Shown here piece after piece: positions 60,884-64,000 of a DNA stretch of 64,000 nucleotides. The notes beneath the pieces were generated by a model, which was not told where the DNA came from, ran no database searches, and worked only from the letters and a program-made list of their open reading frames with translations. Source of the stretch: Pseudoalteromonas sp. OOF1S-7 (GTDB lineage Bacteria > Pseudomonadota > Gammaproteobacteria > Enterobacterales > Alteromonadaceae). Within the stretch, counting starts at the first letter, position 1. The number at the start of each line of letters is the position of its first letter. A program made the translations under genes and the position numbers. The stretch covers positions 43,108 to 107,107 of the forward strand of contig NZ_JAKRFZ010000017.1 in assembly GCF_022347765.1 (NCBI RefSeq), written 5' to 3'.

Positions 60884-62362
60884 TTGGAAACTGGCACTAT
60901 GATCTCTCTTGCCATGTATTTCATCGCCATGCTGGGTATCGGACTGTATGCGTATCGTAAGTCAACCAGCGACGTGTCGGGTTATATGTTAGGTGGCCGA
61001 AGCTTGCCACCCAGTGTTGCGGCCCTCTCTGCGGGTGCCTCAGATATGAGTGGCTGGATCCTGATGGGCTTGCCCGGCGCTATGTTTGTAAGCGGTTTCA
61101 GCAGTACCTGGATAGCCATAGGTTTGGTCATTGGCGCATTTTTGAATTATTTGCTGGTAGCACCACGCTTGCGGGTATACACCGAGCTGGCAAACGATGC
61201 GATCACGATTCCTGACTACTTTGCTAATCGATTCGAAGACAAAGGCAATGCCTTGCGCATCGTATCTGCGCTGGTGATCATTATTTTCTTCACCCTGTAT
61301 ACGTCCGCAGGTGTGGTTTCTGGCGGTAAACTATTCGAAAACTCGTTTGGAATGAGCTACGAATCTGGCTTGTATATCACGACTGGGGTAGTAGTCCTGT
61401 ATACCTTGTTCGGCGGATTTCTGGCGGTGAGTCTCACCGACTTTGTGCAGGGTTGTATCATGTTTCTGGCATTGATCCTGGTACCTGCGGTCACCTATTC
61501 TTTGCTGGACAACCCATTGAGCGTGACGCTCAATGATATTAATCCGCAGTTGCTTACCTGGATTGGTGCCGGAGGGGCTATCGGCATTATTTCTGCCATG
61601 TCCTGGGGTTTAGGGTATTTCGGTCAGCCGCACATTATTGTGCGCTTTATGTCAGTGCGTAGCGTTAAAGATATGCCAACAGCGCGTCGCATTGGGATGA
61701 GCTGGATGCTGGTGGCCACGATAGGTGCCATAACAACCGGTCTTTTTGGCGCCGCTTACGCCCATGAAAATGGTATTGTGGTTGAAGATCCCGAAACCAT
61801 CTTTCTGATCTTATCTGAGTTACTATTCCACCCGCTAATTGCAGGTTTCTTGCTGGCCGCGATTCTGGCCGCCATTATGAGCACCATTTCTTCGCAGCTG
61901 TTGGTGAGCTCCAGCTCATTGACTGAAGACTTCTATAAAATCTTTTTGCGCAAAGAAGCATCCGACAAAGAACTGGTACTGGTTGGCCGTATCAGCGTAG
62001 CACTGGTTTCACTGTGTGCCATTTATCTGGCATACGACAGAGACAGCACGATTTTGAGCCTGGTCAGTAATGCCTGGGCTGGCTTTGGTGCCGCATTTGG
62101 CCCGCTGGTACTGCTGAGTTTGTTCTGGAAGCGGATGAACTTTGCAGGTGCTCTGTCCGGCATGGTCGTTGGTGCAGCAACGGTGTTGTTTTGGATCTAT
62201 GGTCCGGTGACCGTTGGGGGGCAGCCTTTAAGTGCCTTAATTTACGAGATTGTGCCCGGTTTTATTGCTGCGGCTATTGCAATCGTCGCAGTAAGCTTAG
62301 CGACTTCAGAACCCAGCGCAGCAGTTACAGATAAATTCGAAGAAATGCAGACTGCACTATAA
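60884..62362 (+). CDS. putP: Sodium/proline symporter PutP
   Basis: A 492-residue sodium:solute symporter (SSS family) importing proline, with about 13 membrane helices. GYMLGGRSLPPSVAALSAGASDMSGWILMGLPGA is highly typical of PutP, as are GYFGQPHIIVRFM and SSQLLVSSSSLTEDFY with sodium-site Ser/Thr residues. The TTG at 60884 follows AAAGGAGGT at good distance and is taken as the start. No putA is in the window. Confidence 0.93.
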   Translation: METGTMISLAMYFIAMLGIGLYAYRKSTSDVSGYMLGGRSLPPSVAALSAGASDMSGWILMGLPGAMFVSGFSSTWIAIGLVIGAFLNYLLVAPRLRVYTELANDAITIPDYFANRFEDKGNALRIVSALVIIIFFTLYTSAGVVSGGKLFENSFGMSYESGLYITTGVVVLYTLFGGFLAVSLTDFVQGCIMFLALILVPAVTYSLLDNPLSVTLNDINPQLLTWIGAGGAIGIISAMSWGLGYFGQPHIIVRFMSVRSVKDMPTARRIGMSWMLVATIGAITTGLFGAAYAHENGIVVEDPETIFLILSELLFHPLIAGFLLAAILAAIMSTISSQLLVSSSSLTEDFYKIFLRKEASDKELVLVGRISVALVSLCAIYLAYDRDSTILSLVSNAWAGFGAAFGPLVLLSLFWKRMNFAGALSGMVVGAATVLFWIYGPVTVGGQPLSALIYEIVPGFIAAAIAIVAVSLATSEPSAAVTDKFEEMQTAL

Positions 62363-62380
62363 ATAGTGTCGCCATAAGAT

Positions 62381-62410
62381 AAGCCGTGCTCTGCAGAGTA
62401 CGGCTTAATT
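62381..62410 (+). terminator. Weak terminator after putP
   Basis: AAGCCGT (62381-62387) and ACGGCTT (62400-62406) enclose a second small palindrome, CTCTGCAGAG. The tail AATT is short. Confidence 0.5.
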
Positions 62411-62655
62411 CATGTTCTTACCTTAATTATGAAAATATCCAGATATGCAGGAAATCTATCATTAGAACATAGCCATACGCTAATTCGCCCAGTGCAAACG
62501 TTGTTCAGGTCACTCCCGATTTTCTGTTTTGTTGTTCCAATTTTTCTAATTTTCCTTATCATTAATAAGTTCATGGTCACGCCTGCATTACACTTTAGGT
62601 TGACGCCATGCTAACCGTGATCACCCGTCGGGAGCCAAATAATGGCAACTAAAGC
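62411..62655. other. Gene-free stretch between putP and the peptide locus
   Basis: About 245 bases, AT-rich in part. A 61-codon frame at 62429 has no Shine-Dalgarno and is not called. Nothing else was recognised. Confidence 0.5.
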
Positions 62656-62684
62656 TTGTTACTATATGGCAATGGGGTTAACAT
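62656..62684 (+). promoter_or_regulatory. Candidate promoter of the peptide locus
   Basis: TTGTTA (62656-62661) and TAACAT (62679-62684) with a 17-base spacer, 49 bases before the peptide ATG. Each box matches the sigma-70 consensus at four of six positions. Confidence 0.3.
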
Positions 62685-62733
62685 ATGCGTAACCTTTGGG
62701 TGGTCCTTTTAAATTTTAATGAAGGACGGAAAT

Positions 62734-62913
62734 ATGAAGTTTTTAAAACTGAGTTTGAAAAGAAAAGGTAGCGTGACAAGGCATGCTGCATTAACAGAAA
62801 TTAGTTGCTCAGCTGCCCAAAAAATTAATGGTGGCTCTGGTGGAGGTGATGGCATTCAACCCAGAGCTCAATCAATCATTTTTGAAAAGCCAGACTCAGT
62901 ATTTGGCGGCTAA
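62734..62913 (+). CDS. Small peptide with double-glycine-type leader
   Basis: A 59-residue peptide from the ATG at 62734 (AAGGA seven bases upstream; an in-frame ATG at 62719 overlaps that SD). The first half, MKFLKLSLKRKGS then LTEISCSAAQKINGG, resembles the leader of double-glycine bacteriocin or RiPP precursors: Lys/Leu-rich start, LxEIS-like motif and Gly-Gly before the cleavage point. The presumed core, SGGGDGIQPRAQSIIFEKPD and so on to SVFGG, has no Cys. No modification enzyme or C39 peptidase transporter lies in the window. Two small membrane-protein genes follow. The precursor role is inferred. Confidence 0.6.
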   Translation: MKFLKLSLKRKGSVTRHAALTEISCSAAQKINGGSGGGDGIQPRAQSIIFEKPDSVFGG

Positions 62914-62931
62914 CTAGAGAATCAGGCGAGC

Positions 62932-63486
62932 ATGAATGAGTTTTTAATCGTAACGGGATGGATAATAAAGGCATTAGAGCTTTTTATTTTGCTATTTCTC
63001 TTTTATAGCTTCAAGCAGCATCGCTTTAACCTGTTTTTTGGTGGTAAAAGCTCACTACGCAAACAAAGAGACCACGAGCTTCATTCATGCTTTCTTTCTT
63101 CTCTTGCTGTTCTTGTGTTTTATACAGTGAGTGGCAGTTTAGGTAGATATATTCTAAGTTTACCTTTCGAATTAATACAGATGCGCCAGATCTACTATTT
63201 TGCCTTGGTTTGCACGGGGGCATCTTTCATCGTAGTGCTATACCTGCTACATGCAATCCGAGGCTGCCATTTTACACCAGCAACAAGACTGGTTGCGTAT
63301 ATCGCTGTATCAATGGTGTTAATGAACTTTGCCCAGCTTGTTCTTAGGGGTTATTTGAATAACGATATTCTTTATGACATTTATGGCCCTTATATCATAT
63401 CTCTTAATATTGTAACTTTTATGGTCATAGCTAAATATCCACTATATAAGCTGGTAGAAGTGAGACTGACTAGAGGAGAAGTTTAG
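62932..63486 (+). CDS. Unknown polytopic membrane protein
   Basis: A 184-residue protein with about five membrane helices (residues about 8-25, 55-75, 88-108, 120-142, 150-170) and basic loops (SFKQHRFNLFFGG). No family was recognised. It begins 18 bases after the peptide gene behind an AGGCGAG sequence and ends two bases before the next gene, so the three look like one operon. It could export, sense or give immunity to the peptide; none of these is shown by sequence. Confidence 0.65.
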   Translation: MNEFLIVTGWIIKALELFILLFLFYSFKQHRFNLFFGGKSSLRKQRDHELHSCFLSSLAVLVFYTVSGSLGRYILSLPFELIQMRQIYYFALVCTGASFIVVLYLLHAIRGCHFTPATRLVAYIAVSMVLMNFAQLVLRGYLNNDILYDIYGPYIISLNIVTFMVIAKYPLYKLVEVRLTRGEV

Positions 63487-63488
63487 AT

Positions 63489-63815
63489 ATGGAATTGATA
63501 TTTACTGGTTGCCTATTGGTTGTGATGGTCATCATTTTCCTGTTGGCAATGATTATGAAAGGAAGCAACCTCACAAGCGCTGAAGAGCATATTAGAAGCA
63601 TCATTAATAGTGCCAGAGACAACGACGAAGAAGTTGAAGACAAATATACCGAAGCATATGAAATCGTAATGGAGTTTGGAGACTTACTGGCAGCTGAGAA
63701 AAATCTGGAGCAGTATTACGGTGTGAAAGATATTTATGATCGTGTTGAAGAGTTCAGAGCCGAAAACCATCAGCCAGTAGAGCAAGAAAAGGTGGCTCTG
63801 AAGACGGTCAGGTAG
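63489..63815 (+). CDS. Unknown single-pass membrane protein with helical tail
   Basis: A 108-residue protein: one N-terminal helix (FTGCLLVVMVIIFLLAMIM), then a highly charged helical cytoplasmic part (SAEEHIRSIINSARDNDEEVEDK, YGVKDIYDRVEEFRAEN). GAGGAG lies about ten bases before the ATG. It is coupled to the preceding gene. Function unknown. The IS element begins some 60 bases downstream. Confidence 0.65.
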   Translation: MELIFTGCLLVVMVIIFLLAMIMKGSNLTSAEEHIRSIINSARDNDEEVEDKYTEAYEIVMEFGDLLAAEKNLEQYYGVKDIYDRVEEFRAENHQPVEQEKVALKTVR

Positions 63816-63876
63816 TGCCTGTCTGATGTGAGCCACAACAAGGCAAGTCTTCTGCCTGTTCGAAATGGTTTTCAAG

Positions 63877-64000
63877 GAGGGTGTTCATAATTCTGTGTCA
63901 GCCTACTGAGCTCAAAGCTCGATGTAGTCATCCAAGCGCCCTGGAAAGTGGATGGCCATCTGTGATAGCGTGAGATTCCAGTTCTGGATAGGATGCGTCC
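63877..64000 (-). mobile_element. End of an IS256-family insertion sequence (cut by window edge)
   Basis: The outer edge is estimated near 63877, where GGAGGGTGTTCATAATTCTG looks like the terminal inverted repeat of an IS256-type element; the transposase 3' end lies just inside. The other end and any target duplication lie outside the window. Confidence 0.65.
63912..64000 (-). CDS. IS256-family (Mutator-type) transposase, C-terminal end
   Basis: Read on the minus strand from 63998 to the TGA at 63912-63914, the frame gives THPIQNWNLTLSQMAIHFPG, then RLDDYIEL and stop. This is the typical end of IS256-family transposases (xPIxNWxLxLxQxAIxFxxR). It is too short to be in the usual size range because the window cuts it. 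Confidence 0.75.
   Translation of the reverse strand, partial: THPIQNWNLTLSQMAIHFPGRLDDYIEL

Noticed and set aside
62429..62614. 61-codon frame with a hydrophobic middle
   Set aside because: No Shine-Dalgarno and no neighbour coupling; likely chance.

Overview
The window looks like chromosomal DNA of a marine gammaproteobacterium, most likely Pseudoalteromonas or a close relative in the Alteromonadales. This rests on an FlrA/FlrB/FlrC flagellar hierarchy with sigma-54 promoters, FlhF/FlhG control of polar flagella, a che operon carrying ParC and ParP, a complete ccmABCDEFGHI operon close by, and an intergenic repeat with TATACCAATTT ends. No rRNA, tRNA or CRISPR array was seen.

Layout. (1) 1-4274: end of a surface-sugar locus, with a truncated acyl-CoA synthetase-like gene, a Gfo/Idh oxidoreductase, PseC and PseB. 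The last two make a pseudaminic-acid precursor used to glycosylate flagellin. (2) 4501-10551: a short, divergent flagellin, the master regulator flrA, tag on the opposite strand, and flrBC. (3) 10734-29688: the export-apparatus and basal-body genes fliEFGHIJ, fliKLMNOPQR-flhB and flhA-flhF-flhG-fliA. Five sites with sigma-54 geometry (GG-N10-GC) precede flrB, fliE, fliI, fliK and flhA, so the block divides into FlrA- or FlrC-driven transcription units. (4) 29732-36967: cheY-cheZ-cheA-cheB-parC-parP-cheW and a DUF2802 gene. (5) 37202-46037: a minus-strand block between the che and ccm operons. It holds a hybrid kinase with an AraC-type output domain, two unknown envelope proteins, an orphan FlhB C-domain protein, a YtcJ-like amidohydrolase and a second FliK-like protein. 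(6) 46142-53874: ccmA-I and mlaA. (7) 54102-57150: an accessory island in which two almost identical membrane-protein genes flank a minus-strand pair. That pair is a secreted protein with a region resembling polymorphic-toxin domain 44, and a small lipoprotein. (8) 57165-62362: a copper-type TonB receptor, an EAL-HDOD protein and the proline symporter putP. (9) 62734-64000: a small peptide with a double-glycine-type leader, two small membrane proteins, and the 3' end of an IS256-family insertion sequence at the right edge.

How the parts work together. Regions 1-4 form one motility programme. FlrA starts the cascade, FlrB/FlrC open the middle class, FliA the late class, FlhF/FlhG set flagellar place and number, and ParC/ParP place the chemotaxis array at the pole. 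Ccm matures c-type cytochromes in the periplasm. The most unusual material is the 54-57 kb toxin-like island, with its gene-converted flanking genes, and the 62.7-63.8 kb peptide locus beside an IS element. All family assignments come from reading the translations; no database search was run.
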